From Campylobacterales bacterium (GTDB lineage: Bacteria; Campylobacterota; Campylobacteria; Campylobacterales; Sulfurimonadaceae): 64,000 nucleotides of DNA. Positions 16,610 to 25,943 of the stretch are shown here, piece after piece (position 1 is the first letter of the stretch; every line of letters begins with the position of its first letter). The stretch spans positions 45,863-109,862 of the forward strand of contig JAPLGP010000055.1 in assembly GCA_026390075.1 (NCBI GenBank), given 5' to 3'. A model generated the notes under the pieces. That model saw only the letters and a list, made by a program, of their open reading frames with translations. It was not told where the DNA came from and did no database searches. A program made the position numbers and the translations under genes.

Positions 16610-17722
16610 ATGTTTTATAAAAATGACAAAGATGATAACACAAACTTCTGGATATCTTATGCCGATCTTATGGCAGGATTGCTCTTTGTTTTTATTCTTT
16701 TGATTGGTGCGATAGTCGTAAAATCTATTGTACTTAAATCAAATTTAGATAATAAAGAAAGTTCTTTGGAAAGTTCTATGAAGATGTTACTCTTAAGAGA
16801 TTCGGAAGTACAAAAGTTAAAAAAATTGTTGGATGATAGAGCCAATGAACTCAAAGAATCACAAGATACTTTAATCATTACAAAAGATGCATTAAAATTA
16901 AAAACTGAAGAAATAGTTAACTTAAATAATATCTTATTGTCTCAAAATATGAAAATTGACGATTTTAATTCGAAGATTATTATAATACAAAATTTATTTA
17001 ATGAAGCAAATACAAGCTTAAATACGCAAAATAAAAAGATACAAGATTATGAAAGTAAAGTTTTAATACTTTCAAATGAGTTAAGTAATAAAAATGATAT
17101 ATTAAAATTAAAAGATAAAGAACTTTTAGATTTGTTGCGTTCAATTGAAGAGAGACAAAGTAAATATGATGTATTAATAGCTAAACTTCAAGCGCAAAAA
17201 GCTAAAATAAAAGACCTTACAGGTATTAAAATAAAAGTTATTTCTGAATTAAAACAGAGCCTAGGTGGTAATGTCAAGATTGACCCTAAAAGTGGTTCTC
17301 TAAGATTAGCATCTAATATATTGTTTGATAAAGGAAGTTCAGAGTTAAAAGAGTCAGCAAAAATAGAACTTCAAAATGTATTTATTAATTATGTTGGGGC
17401 ATTAATATCAAATAAAAGCATACGAGCACAACTTGATAGAGTCGTTATAGAAGGTCATACTGATAGTGATGGTGGCTATTTATATAATTTAAATTTATCG
17501 CAGCAAAGAGCTTACGCTGTAATGAATTATCTTTTAACACTTGATTTTACGAGTGACAATAATATAAAGCCTTTATTGGTTGCGAGCGGTCGTTCATATC
17601 TTGATACCATATATAAAGATAATTTAGAAGACAAAGATGCCTCAAGAAGAATTGAAATTAAATTTAGTTTGAGAAATGATGATGCTATGAATGAAATAGA
17701 AAGGATTTTAGACTTTGAATAG
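16610..17722 (+). CDS. MotB/OmpA-like peptidoglycan-anchored stator protein (ZorB-like)
   Basis: 370 residues. A single N-terminal membrane helix, WISYADLMAGLLFVFILLIG, carries an Asp (D19) in the position of the MotB/ZorB proton-carrying aspartate. A long coiled coil runs from about residue 45 to 205. A C-terminal OmpA-like peptidoglycan-binding domain follows, with VVIEGHTDSDGG near 278-289 and NLSQQRAYAVMNYL after it. It starts immediately after the stop of the MotA/TolQ-like gene. The coiled-coil insert is unusually long for flagellar MotB. Co-function with the upstream channel is well supported; the biological output is not. Confidence 0.8.
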   Translation: MFYKNDKDDNTNFWISYADLMAGLLFVFILLIGAIVVKSIVLKSNLDNKESSLESSMKMLLLRDSEVQKLKKLLDDRANELKESQDTLIITKDALKLKTEEIVNLNNILLSQNMKIDDFNSKIIIIQNLFNEANTSLNTQNKKIQDYESKVLILSNELSNKNDILKLKDKELLDLLRSIEERQSKYDVLIAKLQAQKAKIKDLTGIKIKVISELKQSLGGNVKIDPKSGSLRLASNILFDKGSSELKESAKIELQNVFINYVGALISNKSIRAQLDRVVIEGHTDSDGGYLYNLNLSQQRAYAVMNYLLTLDFTSDNNIKPLLVASGRSYLDTIYKDNLEDKDASRRIEIKFSLRNDDAMNEIERILDFE

Positions 17723-17888
17723 ATTTGAAGCAAAGAATATTCACATAGCATCAGAGTATTTGCAAAATAAGTTAAATATATTTAAACAAGTTGAGCGTAA
17801 AGAGAGCAGTAGTAAAAACATTTACACAGTTGAAAAGAGAAGAGAATCCCTATTTAAAAGATTTATAAACTCTTTATTTAAATATTAA
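17715..17888 (+). CDS. Small basic ORF at the end of the motor operon (57 aa)
   Basis: TTG at 17715, TAA at 17886-17888. It overlaps the end of the MotB/OmpA-like gene by eight bases in another frame. The 57-residue product (MNRFEAKNIHIASEYLQNKL...) is lysine-rich and predicted helical, with no signal peptide. Overlap and orientation suggest co-translation with the motor genes. It fills the gap up to the convergent AMIN gene exactly, which supports it being real. The function is unknown. Confidence 0.45.
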   Translation: MNRFEAKNIHIASEYLQNKLNIFKQVERKESSSKNIYTVEKRRESLFKRFINSLFKY

Positions 17889-17890
17889 AT

Positions 17891-18619
17891 TTACAATAAT
17901 TGAAGAATATAGCCATTTTCTGTATTCTTCATTGTGTATTTATAGCTTCCGTCCAATTCAATTACAACTCTGTAGTATCCATCATGATTTCCAATTCGTA
18001 TTTTTGTAACAATATTTTCAGTAATGTTTTGTTCTTGAGTATCTAAACTGCTGTTTTTTTCAAAATCAATAACAATTCTATGTGGCTGAACAAGTAAAAA
18101 ATTTCTTATAGCTTTATCATTGGTAACTATTTTTAGATATTTATTGGATGTATAAAAACTTGCATATTCTATAGAAGCTATTTTTTTATAATTCTTGTCT
18201 TTATCTTTTATATCTATTTTTTCTTCTACAACTTCTTTTTTTGCTGTTTCCATTTTTTTGACATCGTTTTTTAAAGTATCTTCTTTTAAGGATTCATTTT
18301 TTTTATTTTCTTTTTGAGTTTCATCAGATGCATTGTTTTGTGATATAAAAATTGGTTGATGCCAATCAATAGCATTCTCAAGTTGTATATTTTTTGTCTC
18401 TTGAGAACCATCAAGGTTTTTATATTGGACTGTTACGCTTTGAAGGACTCTTGCTTGTTGAGGTAAAGCAATAGATGCTTTTTTAAGTGGGGGAATCGTT
18501 GTGTCTTCATTTGAAGTATAAGGAATGTTTTTTTCGCCATCTGATGGAAAAAAAGGGTTTTCTCTGGCATACGATATACTAAAAAATAGAAGTGCCACCA
18601 GTAAAATCCTCACCACCAC
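17891..18619 (-). CDS. AMIN-domain periplasmic protein
   Basis: 242 residues with an N-terminal signal peptide (MVVRILLVALLFFSISYA). A low-complexity, lysine- and glutamate-rich linker spans about residues 95-145. The C-terminal AMIN domain includes FLLVQPHRIVIDFEKN and IVTKIRIGNHDGYYRVVIEL. AMIN domains target proteins to the septum or to peptidoglycan. It lies downstream of an FtsB-like gene and eno on the same strand, fitting a cell-envelope or division role. No catalytic amidase domain is attached. Confidence 0.8.
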   Translation of the reverse strand: MVVRILLVALLFFSISYARENPFFPSDGEKNIPYTSNEDTTIPPLKKASIALPQQARVLQSVTVQYKNLDGSQETKNIQLENAIDWHQPIFISQNNASDETQKENKKNESLKEDTLKNDVKKMETAKKEVVEEKIDIKDKDKNYKKIASIEYASFYTSNKYLKIVTNDKAIRNFLLVQPHRIVIDFEKNSSLDTQEQNITENIVTKIRIGNHDGYYRVVIELDGSYKYTMKNTENGYILQLL

Positions 18620-18647
18620 AACCCCTCATTTTTAAGTATTATATCAT

Positions 18648-18929
18648 TTATTTAGCAGAAATTTCTCTTAGTTCAAAGTACTCTCGTTGAAGTTCTGCAT
18701 TTTCATTTCTGAGTTTATTGATTTCTGTTTGAAGATAGTTTTCATAGTCTTGAAGTCCAAAAAGAACTTCAAGGGAGTTCGTTCCATATAACACAGTCCC
18801 AAGATAAACGCCTAATGCTAGGACTGCTAAAATCAAAATCAAAAACTTTACTAATGACAATCCTAAATATCTTTGGGTAAAACTCTGAGAGTCACCCATA
18901 ATTACATCATAAAGTTCTTCTTGATTCAT
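18648..18929 (-). CDS. FtsB/DivIC-like septum formation protein
   Basis: 93 residues. A short cytoplasmic N terminus is followed by one membrane helix (about 27-48) and a periplasmic coiled coil (YENYLQTEINKLRNENAELQ) of about 35 residues. This is the architecture and length of FtsB/DivIC, which links FtsL and FtsQ in the divisome. The gene follows eno by nine bases, matching the eno-ftsB neighbourhood common in proteobacteria. Confidence 0.75.
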   Translation of the reverse strand: MNQEELYDVIMGDSQSFTQRYLGLSLVKFLILILAVLALGVYLGTVLYGTNSLEVLFGLQDYENYLQTEINKLRNENAELQREYFELREISAK

Positions 18930-18938
18930 ATATGGAGC

Positions 18939-20204
18939 TTAGTTAAAAAGTGTTGAGCCTAAGTACTCGCCATATACAACTTCATTTTCTATCTCTAAAA
19001 GACGGTTATATTTAGCAGTTCTCTCTCCTCGAGCAGTTGAACCAGTTTTAATCTCTCCACAGTTGAGTGCTACAGCAAAGTCAGCAATAAAAGCATCTTC
19101 ACTTTCACCTGAACGGTGACTCATAACACATTTGTAGCCATTTCTCTGAGCAAGACGGACAGTTTGCATAGTTTCACTTACAGAGCCTATTTGATTTGGC
19201 TTAATTAAAATAGAATTTGCTATGCCTTTTTGGATACCTTCGTTTAAGATACTTGCATTTGTAACAAATAAATCATCGCCAACCAATTGAATTTGAGTAC
19301 CAAGTTTTTCAGTTAAAAGCTTCCATCCGTCCCAGTCATCTTCACTTAAACCATCTTCGATAGAAACGATTGGATATTTTGAACAAAGATCAACATAATA
19401 ATCAACTAACTCAGCAGAAGTTACAGTTCTATTTTCAGAATCAAGTCTGTACCCACCTTCAGTTACTAACTCAGACGCAGCTACATCAAGAGCTATTGCC
19501 ATTTGAGTTCCTGCTATGTAGCCTGCTTTTTCTATTGCTTCCATAATAATTTGTATTGGCTCTTCATTTGAACCCAAATCTGGTGCAAAACCACCCTCAT
19601 CACCAAGAGCAGTATTGTGTTTCTTAGCCTTTAAAATGGCTCTTAAGTTGTGATACACTTCAGAACTTGCTTGAAGTGCCGTTGCAAAATCATTAAATCC
19701 AATTGGCATAATCATATACTCTTGAAAATCAACTGAGTTGTCGGCATGTGAACCGCCATTGATTATGTTAAGCATAGGTGTAGGAATAACCATAGCATTC
19801 GCACCACCTAAGTAGCGATATAGTGGTATTTTAAGACTTTTTGCTGCAGCACGAGCTACAGCCATAGAAACACCTAGAACAGCATTTGCTCCTAAGTTTC
19901 CATAGTTATCTGTGCCATCGAGTTCTTTCATTGTTGCATCTATTACAGCTTGATTAAAAGGAGAAAGACCGATGAGAGCATCGGATATTTCTGTATTTAC
20001 ATTTTGAACTGCTTTAAGGACACCTTTACCCATATATCTACTCTCGCCATCACGAAGTTCTAGTGCTTCGCGTTTGCCTGTACTTGCACCTGAGGGTACT
20101 ATAGCACTCTCAACAGTTCCATCACTAAGTGCTACTGTTGCTTTTACTGTTGGATTTCCACGAGAATCCATTACTTCTATCGCACTTACATTATCTATAA
20201 ACAT
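18939..20204 (-). CDS. eno: Enolase
   Basis: 421 residues, converting 2-phosphoglycerate to phosphoenolpyruvate. Signatures include [16 protein letters not shown] near the N terminus, [10 protein letters not shown], the Mg-binding [14 protein letters not shown] and VGDDLFVTN, and the C-terminal [11 protein letters not shown]. The start overlaps the recA stop as TAATG, so the two are coupled. It has no exact dispersed 10-mer; one near match, GGCATGTGAA, lies at 19743. Confidence 0.98.
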   Translation of the reverse strand: MFIDNVSAIEVMDSRGNPTVKATVALSDGTVESAIVPSGASTGKREALELRDGESRYMGKGVLKAVQNVNTEISDALIGLSPFNQAVIDATMKELDGTDNYGNLGANAVLGVSMAVARAAAKSLKIPLYRYLGGANAMVIPTPMLNIINGGSHADNSVDFQEYMIMPIGFNDFATALQASSEVYHNLRAILKAKKHNTALGDEGGFAPDLGSNEEPIQIIMEAIEKAGYIAGTQMAIALDVAASELVTEGGYRLDSENRTVTSAELVDYYVDLCSKYPIVSIEDGLSEDDWDGWKLLTEKLGTQIQLVGDDLFVTNASILNEGIQKGIANSILIKPNQIGSVSETMQTVRLAQRNGYKCVMSHRSGESEDAFIADFAVALNCGEIKTGSTARGERTAKYNRLLEIENEVVYGEYLGSTLFN

Positions 20205-21241
20205 TATTCATCTACCTCACTTATTTCTGATATATCCATAGTCATAAGCGTACTTATTCCCATAGCTGATTTAATTTTTTCTTCTATCTCTTTTGCTAAC
20301 GCTGGATCTTCTTTAAATTTAGCCTTAACATTTTCACGCCCTTGACCAAGTTTTATGTCCTCATAAGAGAACCAAGCTCCACTTTTGTCAATTATATCAA
20401 GTTTTACACCATAATCAACAAGTTCGCCCTCTTTAGAGATACCTTCTCCAAACATTATATCAAACTCTGCTTGACGAAATGGAGGGGCAACTTTATTTTT
20501 GATAACTTTTGCTTTCACACGGTTACCAATATTATTTTCACCTTGTTTGAGTGAGGCTATTCTTCTTACATCTATTCTAACGGATGCATAAAATTTCAAA
20601 GCATTTCCGCCCGTTGTAGTCTCAGGAGAACCGTATCCCATCATTCCAATTTTCATACGAATTTGGTTGATAAATATAACAGTACAGTTCATTTTGTGTA
20701 AAATACCTGTTAATTTACGGAGTGCTTTTGACATTAAACGCGCTTGAACACCAACATTCTGGTCAGACATCTCGCCTTCAATCTCAGATTTAGGCGTTAA
20801 AGCTGCTACTGAGTCAATAACGATTAAATCAATCGCTCCACTTCTTGCAATAGTTTCAACAATATCTAAAGCTTGTTCGCCGTAATCTGGTTGAGAAACA
20901 AGAAGATTGTCCACATCAACACCTAAATTTCTCGCATAAATAACATCAAGAGCGTGTTCTGCATCGATAAATGCACAAACACCACCAGCTTTTTGACATT
21001 CAGCTGTTATTTGAAGTGCTAAAGTCGTTTTTCCTGAACTTTCAGGTCCATAAATTTCAACAACTCTTCCCTGAGGAACTCCGCCTATACCTAAAGCTAA
21101 ATCAAGTCCAAGAGAGCCTGTACTAATCGCTTCGATAGGAGTAATTTCCTTATCTCCTAAACGCATTAAAGCACCTTTACCGAATGCTTTGTCTATTTGT
21201 TTCATCGCTAAGTCTAATGATTTTTGTTTGTTTGCGTCCAT
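20204..21241 (-). CDS. recA: Recombinase A
   Basis: 345 residues from the ATG at 21241 ([20 protein letters not shown]). A longer frame extends to 21301, but the family start is the internal Met. Walker [10 protein letters not shown], Walker [11 protein letters not shown] and the [14 protein letters not shown] N-terminal segment are present. RecA carries out homologous strand exchange and would be needed to integrate DNA taken up during transformation. It is co-transcribed with eno. No copy of the dispersed 10-mer lies in it. Confidence 0.98.
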   Translation of the reverse strand: MDANKQKSLDLAMKQIDKAFGKGALMRLGDKEITPIEAISTGSLGLDLALGIGGVPQGRVVEIYGPESSGKTTLALQITAECQKAGGVCAFIDAEHALDVIYARNLGVDVDNLLVSQPDYGEQALDIVETIARSGAIDLIVIDSVAALTPKSEIEGEMSDQNVGVQARLMSKALRKLTGILHKMNCTVIFINQIRMKIGMMGYGSPETTTGGNALKFYASVRIDVRRIASLKQGENNIGNRVKAKVIKNKVAPPFRQAEFDIMFGEGISKEGELVDYGVKLDIIDKSGAWFSYEDIKLGQGRENVKAKFKEDPALAKEIEEKIKSAMGISTLMTMDISEISEVDE

Positions 21242-21352
21242 TTTCGGCTCACTTATAGTAAATTTAGACTTATTATATGTCAATTTTAAATACTTACTCA
21301 AAAATATTTCATTTTGTCATACTTTTTTCATTTATCTGTTTTATAGTGCAAA

Positions 21353-21418
21353 AAAAGGATAAATTAGGATGAAATTTTATCCTTATTTGGTTAAAATCTA
21401 GTTTATATAAACCAAATG
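21353..21418. promoter_or_regulatory. Nested inverted repeats between divergent recA and mqnD
   Basis: The recA/mqnD intergenic region has three dyads. AAGGATAAA (21356-21364) pairs with TTTATCCTT (21377-21385). TTTGGTT (21387-21393) pairs with AACCAAA (21411-21417). The perfect palindrome GTTTATATAAAC lies at 21401-21412. They may be operators or may overlap promoters; no known box (for example LexA) is recognisable. Confidence 0.4.
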
Positions 21419-21439
21419 CTTACATAACGGATAGATAAC

Positions 21440-22303
21440 TTGAAAAAAACTTTAATAGCACATTCTCCAGACGCAGACGATATTTTTATGTATTATGCAA
21501 TAAAATTTGGCTGGGTGGATATGAAAAATACTCATTTTGACAATATTGCAAAAGATATTCAAACACTTAATGAAGACGCTCTAAATGGTGTGTATGACAT
21601 CGTCGCTATAAGTTTTGCACTCTATCCGCATGTCAAAGATGAATATGCCTTGCTTCGTACGGCTGTAAGTTTTGGTGAGGGTTATGGACCTAAGATCATC
21701 AAAAAAAAAGGTGTTACTTTAAAGAAAAACTTTAAAGTTGCTCTTAGTGGAAAAGATACTACGAATGCTATGCTTTTCCGTATCACTTATCCACATGCCA
21801 GAGTGACTTACATGAACTTTCTTGAGATTGAAAATGCTGTGTTAAATGGCGATGTGGATGCTGGTGTTTTAATCCATGAAAGTATTTTAACTTATAACGA
21901 TGCACTTGAAGTAGAGAGAGAAATGTGGGACATTTGGCAAGAGTTAGCTGGAGAAAATTTACCTCTTCCTCTTGGTGGAATGGCTCTTCGACGCTCCATT
22001 CCTTTAACCAAAGCGATAGAATATGAGGCAACTTTAACCAAAGCTGTGCAAGTAGCAAGAGACCATAAAGAGAGACTCTCTAAAATGCTTATCGAGAGAA
22101 ATTTGGTTCGTATAGATGCGCCTACACTCGATAAATATCTTGAACTTTATGCAAACGATGATTCTATAACACTGAGTGATATTCAATACAAAGCAATTAA
22201 TAAGCTTTTTGAAATAGGGTATAAACATGATTTTTATGAAGTGGAAGTGAAGATAGAGGATTATTTAATCCCTACCCAATACACAGAGTTAAGGAACTCA
22301 TAA
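21440..22303 (+). CDS. mqnD: 1,4-dihydroxy-6-naphthoate synthase MqnD (futalosine pathway)
   Basis: 287 residues. Family features are HSPDADDIFMYYAI at the N terminus and NLPLPLGGMALRR near residue 175, the pattern of MqnD rather than the related MqnA. MqnD converts cyclic de-hypoxanthine futalosine to dihydroxynaphthoate in menaquinone synthesis, the route used by Campylobacterota. The start is TTG at 21440 (MKKTLIAHSP). One dispersed 10-mer at 21790-21799 encodes part of TYPHARV. It is directly upstream of fliQ and may be co-transcribed. Confidence 0.9.
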   Translation: MKKTLIAHSPDADDIFMYYAIKFGWVDMKNTHFDNIAKDIQTLNEDALNGVYDIVAISFALYPHVKDEYALLRTAVSFGEGYGPKIIKKKGVTLKKNFKVALSGKDTTNAMLFRITYPHARVTYMNFLEIENAVLNGDVDAGVLIHESILTYNDALEVEREMWDIWQELAGENLPLPLGGMALRRSIPLTKAIEYEATLTKAVQVARDHKERLSKMLIERNLVRIDAPTLDKYLELYANDDSITLSDIQYKAINKLFEIGYKHDFYEVEVKIEDYLIPTQYTELRNS

Positions 22304-22307
22304 AACT

Positions 22308-22574
22308 ATGGAAGCAAAACTTATAGCCCTTGGCATAGAAACTTTTAAAATTGCTCTGCTTTTGTCTTTTCCAGGACTTCTAACAGGTATGTTTTTAGGT
22401 TTGGCAGTAAGTATTTTTCAAGCAACAACACAGATAAATGAGATGACACTCAGTTTTATTCCAAAAGTTGTAGGTGTTGTTATCGTTCTCGTTTTGACAA
22501 TGCCTTGGATGCTCAATTCTATGACAGATTTTGCCTTGAGTGTTTTTAATCTCATCCCAACATTTGTTGAGTAA
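22308..22574 (+). CDS. fliQ: Flagellar biosynthesis protein FliQ
   Basis: 88 residues, two long hydrophobic helices (about 17-38 and 54-74). The typical FliQ core is GLAVSIFQATTQINEMTLSF plus IPKVVGVV. It is part of the FliPQR export gate of the flagellar type III secretion apparatus in the inner membrane. It sits four bases after mqnD and overlaps murB as TAATG. Isolated placement away from other flagellar genes is normal in this phylum. Confidence 0.96.
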   Translation: MEAKLIALGIETFKIALLLSFPGLLTGMFLGLAVSIFQATTQINEMTLSFIPKVVGVVIVLVLTMPWMLNSMTDFALSVFNLIPTFVE

Positions 22575-23476
22575 TGAACTCTAAACTTATTGATTTTTCT
22601 AAATTTTCTTCTATTAAAATAGGAGGTTCTTTAGCTGTTTTCATTTTAGAAGAACCTTCAGAATTTAGTAAAGATTATTACCTTATCGGCGCATGCAACA
22701 ATACGCTTATCGGCACAGAACCTCCCGCACTTATGATGCTCAGTAAAAAATATGATTATATAAAAATTGAAGATAATCTTCTAAAAATTGGTGGAGCGAC
22801 ACCTTCTGGCAAAATAGCTTCTTTTTGTAAAAAACATAATATTGCAAATTTTGAGTTTGTATCCCATCTCCCCGGAACTTTAGGCGGTTTAGTGAAAATG
22901 AATGCGGGGCTTAAAGAGTATGAAATATTTAATAATTTAATTTCTATTTCCACATGCCAAGGTTTTAAACAAAAAGAGCAAGTAGATTTTGGATACAGAT
23001 ACACAAATATTCAAACACCAATTTTAGAAGCTTCATTTCACTTGGCACCCCAAGGGCATTTCCTCGCGAATGCTCACGGCACATGTGGATTTGACAAAGC
23101 TAAAGTAGAAATATTCAAAAAAATGCGCTCAAACCAGCCAAAATTGCCAAGTGCGGGAAGTTGTTTTAAAAATCCACATGCCGATTTTGCAGGCAGACTT
23201 ATTGAAGCAGTTGGGCTGAAAGGTCATAGAGTGGGTGGTATGGAGTTTAGCACCATTCACGCAAATTTTTTAGTAAATGCTGATAATGGCACATTTGATG
23301 ATGCACTCTTTTTAATTCAAGAAGCACAAAAGAGAGTTTATGAACAGTTTGGCATTTGGCTTGAAAATGAGATTATTGTGTTAGATAAGAGATATATGGA
23401 TGCAAATTCACCACTTTTAAATCCACATGCCGTGTCATCCCAAGGATATTACAGCAGATGTGGAAATATAAACTAA
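22574..23476 (+). CDS. murB: UDP-N-acetylmuramate dehydrogenase MurB
   Basis: 300 residues. It reduces UDP-GlcNAc-enolpyruvate with FAD and NADPH in peptidoglycan synthesis. Seen are FVSHLPGTLGGLVKMNAG (FAD and substrate binding), PSAGSCFKNP with the catalytic Ser/Cys-type position, and a C-terminal Glu in LENEIIVLD. The compact length fits Campylobacterota MurB. Three exact dispersed 10-mers lie inside, in different frames: 22949 encodes Ser-Thr-Cys, while 23173 and 23422 encode Pro-His-Ala. It ends convergently, overlapping the barrel gene by four bases. Confidence 0.93.
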   Translation: MNSKLIDFSKFSSIKIGGSLAVFILEEPSEFSKDYYLIGACNNTLIGTEPPALMMLSKKYDYIKIEDNLLKIGGATPSGKIASFCKKHNIANFEFVSHLPGTLGGLVKMNAGLKEYEIFNNLISISTCQGFKQKEQVDFGYRYTNIQTPILEASFHLAPQGHFLANAHGTCGFDKAKVEIFKKMRSNQPKLPSAGSCFKNPHADFAGRLIEAVGLKGHRVGGMEFSTIHANFLVNADNGTFDDALFLIQEAQKRVYEQFGIWLENEIIVLDKRYMDANSPLLNPHAVSSQGYYSRCGNIN

Positions 23477-24237
23477 AAACGAAGCATTAAACCTGCATAA
23501 GCGCCTGCAAAAGTTAAATCCATGGTTGCATCTGTCGCTTTTTCATCAATCTTGATTTTTTGAACTCTGTACCCAAGCTCAATTGCAGGTTTTAAAACAG
23601 GTATAAAACCAAGTGTATAGTCAACTTTTGCTTTTACATCATACATACTACTTGAGCTATAAGCAATATATTTTGCGTCTGCTTCAAACCCAATATTTGT
23701 AGCTGGAACTTGAACTCTTGCTCTTACATAAAGAAGTGGAATAGGAAGCGTGATGGATTTACTGTATGAGTTATTTACAACGCCATTTATAGTAATATTT
23801 CCTGTTGCATCATAAGAAACATTTGCAACTTTAGCGTCAAGCCCTATATCTAAAGTAGTCCAAGCTGTATTGTCTAAAATATTGTAGTAAGGGATAATGT
23901 CAAACTGTTTCATATCTAAAGTTGTGTTCGCTGCACCAGCAACCGAAAACTCTTTAAATGAACCTGTTGCGCTTCCACTATTTTTGATACTTGCATACTC
24001 AAGTTTTAAATTTGGAAGGATTGGAATAGGGTGTTTTACTAGTAGCCAAGCATAAGCAGAAGTATTGTCTTTTTCTAAAGATTTGTCATTCCCTGTACCA
24101 CCATTAGAAGTGTAGGTAAGATTACCGCTAGAGTTTTGTGTCCAAGCACCAGCACCCATTTCCACTCTCGTAAAATCCGCATTTGCTGTTGATGCAAGAA
24201 GAATTCCACATGCCAAGCCTGATAAAACTTTTTTCAT
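23473..24237 (-). CDS. Outer-membrane beta-barrel protein (TIGR04219-like)
   Basis: 254 residues with a signal peptide (MKKVLSGLACGILLASTANA), alternating amphipathic beta strands, and a terminal phenylalanine (GLMLRF) as expected for Bam-assembled barrels. The pattern is like the TIGR04219 family of epsilonproteobacterial outer-membrane proteins. A dispersed 10-mer (24205-24214) encodes the Ala-Cys-Gly in the signal peptide core. The cargo or function is unknown. Confidence 0.8.
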   Translation of the reverse strand: MKKVLSGLACGILLASTANADFTRVEMGAGAWTQNSSGNLTYTSNGGTGNDKSLEKDNTSAYAWLLVKHPIPILPNLKLEYASIKNSGSATGSFKEFSVAGAANTTLDMKQFDIIPYYNILDNTAWTTLDIGLDAKVANVSYDATGNITINGVVNNSYSKSITLPIPLLYVRARVQVPATNIGFEADAKYIAYSSSSMYDVKAKVDYTLGFIPVLKPAIELGYRVQKIKIDEKATDATMDLTFAGAYAGLMLRF

Positions 24238-24302
24238 TCTGAACTCCGTTATAATTAATATTCTATAATTGTATCGGAATGTTTAAAAAAGAGGATTTAA
24301 AG

Positions 24303-24338
24303 AGAAAAAAAAATTATTTTAGGGTAAAAACCCTAAAA
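24303..24338 (-). terminator. Intrinsic terminator of tpx
   Basis: On the minus strand downstream of tpx, TTTTAGGG pairs with CCCTAAAA (24317-24324 with 24331-24338, loop of six), followed by TAAT and a run of nine Ts (24305-24313). This is a standard stem plus U-tract. Confidence 0.85.
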
Positions 24339-24352
24339 TGAGGAAGAAAAAA

Positions 24353-24856
24353 TTATTTTACTGCTGCCATAGCAGCATCGTAGTTTGGCTCTTCTGTGAT
24401 TTCTGGAACGATTTCTTTGTAAGTTACAACACCATCAGCGTCAACAACAAAGATTGCTCTACAAGTTACACCAGCCAAAACTGAACCACCAAGTAAAACA
24501 CCATAAGCGTTTGCAAAGTCTTTGTTTCTAAAGTCTGAAGTAACAGTCAATTTGTCAATTCCCTCAGCTGCACAAAATCTGCCAGAAGCAAATGGTAAAT
24601 CTAAAGAAACGATAGTCGCTTTTACGCCTTCTAATGAAGCAACTTTAGCGTTGAAGTTACGAGTTTCAGTAGCACATACACCAGTGTCAAGTGAAGGAAC
24701 AACGATGATTAGTTGTTTTACGCCCTGAGCGCCACCAACTACAACATCACCTAAACCAGCTGAATTTACAACTGTAACCTCTGGTGCTTTATCACCAACA
24801 TTTACTTCATTTCCTAATAGTTCTACTTCTGTACCTTTGAATTTTGTAGTTGCCAT
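24353..24856 (-). CDS. tpx: Thiol peroxidase
   Basis: 167 residues, atypical 2-Cys peroxiredoxin. The peroxidatic Cys is in PSLDTGVCATETRNFN and the resolving Cys is in ASGRFCAAEG. It reduces H2O2 and alkyl hydroperoxides using thioredoxin. It is a monocistronic gene with an AAGGAG site and an intrinsic terminator just after the stop. Confidence 0.96.
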   Translation of the reverse strand: MATTKFKGTEVELLGNEVNVGDKAPEVTVVNSAGLGDVVVGGAQGVKQLIIVVPSLDTGVCATETRNFNAKVASLEGVKATIVSLDLPFASGRFCAAEGIDKLTVTSDFRNKDFANAYGVLLGGSVLAGVTCRAIFVVDADGVVTYKEIVPEITEEPNYDAAMAAVK

Positions 24857-24965
24857 TTTGGCTCCTTATGTTGTTTTATTTAATTTATGTGGGAAGTATA
24901 TTTTAAATCGGGTAATTTTACTCTTAATTAGAAAGAGAGTACTTTGATATAAGTTTTTATTAAGA

Positions 24966-25943
24966 TTATAAGTGACTTTTTGGTGCAATATCTAGGGTAT
25001 CGAGCGTGCTGAACATTTTTTTATTATACATCTCAACTGCGACTCTTCCAATCATTGCAGCGTTATCTGAGCAGTATTGTAACTCACTCAAAAGCAAAGA
25101 TGCGGCATGTGGCTTTAGTAATATTTCTATTTGAGAACGAAGATAAAGATTAGCACTCGCACCTCCAACAATCGCAAAATTTTTAGGCGGAGTTATTGCA
25201 AAATATTTTTTGAGTTTATGAATGATATGCGCTGTTGCAACATGTTCAAACGAAGCTGCAATATCTTTATAATCTTCCTCAGTACCTTTTTCAACAGCAA
25301 GTCGTACAGCATTTTTAAGCCCTGAGTAGGAAAAAGCAAGTTTAGGAGTTTGCATAAGAGGGATGGTAAAGTTATACTTTTTTCTATCTCCTCCCATAGC
25401 CAATTTTTCTATGAGTGGTCCGCCAGGATAGCCAAGCCCCATCATCTTTGCAACCTTATCAAAACTCTCACCAAAGCTGTCATCCATACTTTTTGCAATG
25501 GTTGTGATGTTATTTAAACTTTCTACTTCCATCACCTGCGTGTGACCGCCTGAAACAAGCAAAACGGTAAGCGGAAAATGTGCCTCTTTCTCTATAAAAA
25601 GAGAGTAAATATGCCCGATAAGATGATTGACCCCAATAAGAGGAATAGCAAGAGCAACAGAGATAGCTTTTGCCATCGTCACGCCCTCTATGAGTGTTAC
25701 GGCAAGTCCAGGAGAAGAGGTAACTGCGACCGCTTTTAGTTTATGAAAGTAAGGCTTACACTCTTTTAAGATTTTTGGCAAAGCTTCAGCGTGAAGTCTC
25801 GCTGCAAGTTCAGGAACGACACCGCCATAGACAGAGTGTTCTAACTCTTGAGATATTTTTTTGTGAAAGAGAAGTCGGCATGTGGAGATTTCCGTAATGG
25901 ATATTGCACTGTCGTCGCAACTGCTTTCAATAGATAAAATCAT
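24966..25943 (-). CDS. tsaD: tRNA N6-threonylcarbamoyladenosine transferase TsaD
   Basis: 325 residues, ASKHA fold. Seen are [31 protein letters not shown] (metal-binding His region), LLVSGGHTQ and [12 protein letters not shown]. It transfers threonylcarbamoyl to A37 of ANN-decoding tRNAs. It starts inside the dxr stop (ATGA overlap). An exact dispersed 10-mer is at 25877, and a 9-base match at 25104 encodes part of KPHAAS. Confidence 0.96.
   Translation of the reverse strand: MILSIESSCDDSAISITEISTCRLLFHKKISQELEHSVYGGVVPELAARLHAEALPKILKECKPYFHKLKAVAVTSSPGLAVTLIEGVTMAKAISVALAIPLIGVNHLIGHIYSLFIEKEAHFPLTVLLVSGGHTQVMEVESLNNITTIAKSMDDSFGESFDKVAKMMGLGYPGGPLIEKLAMGGDRKKYNFTIPLMQTPKLAFSYSGLKNAVRLAVEKGTEEDYKDIAASFEHVATAHIIHKLKKYFAITPPKNFAIVGGASANLYLRSQIEILLKPHAASLLLSELQYCSDNAAMIGRVAVEMYNKKMFSTLDTLDIAPKSHL

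Noticed and set aside
15479..17722. Calling the operon a complete Zorya system or a flagellar motAB
   Set aside because: No ZorC/D/E effector is present and the channel tail is short. Length, coiled coil and context do not fit flagellar MotA/MotB either. It is reported as ZorAB-like only.
20204..21301. Longer recA start at 21301
   Set aside because: The extra 20 residues are not part of RecA, and the family start [11 protein letters not shown] is at 21241.
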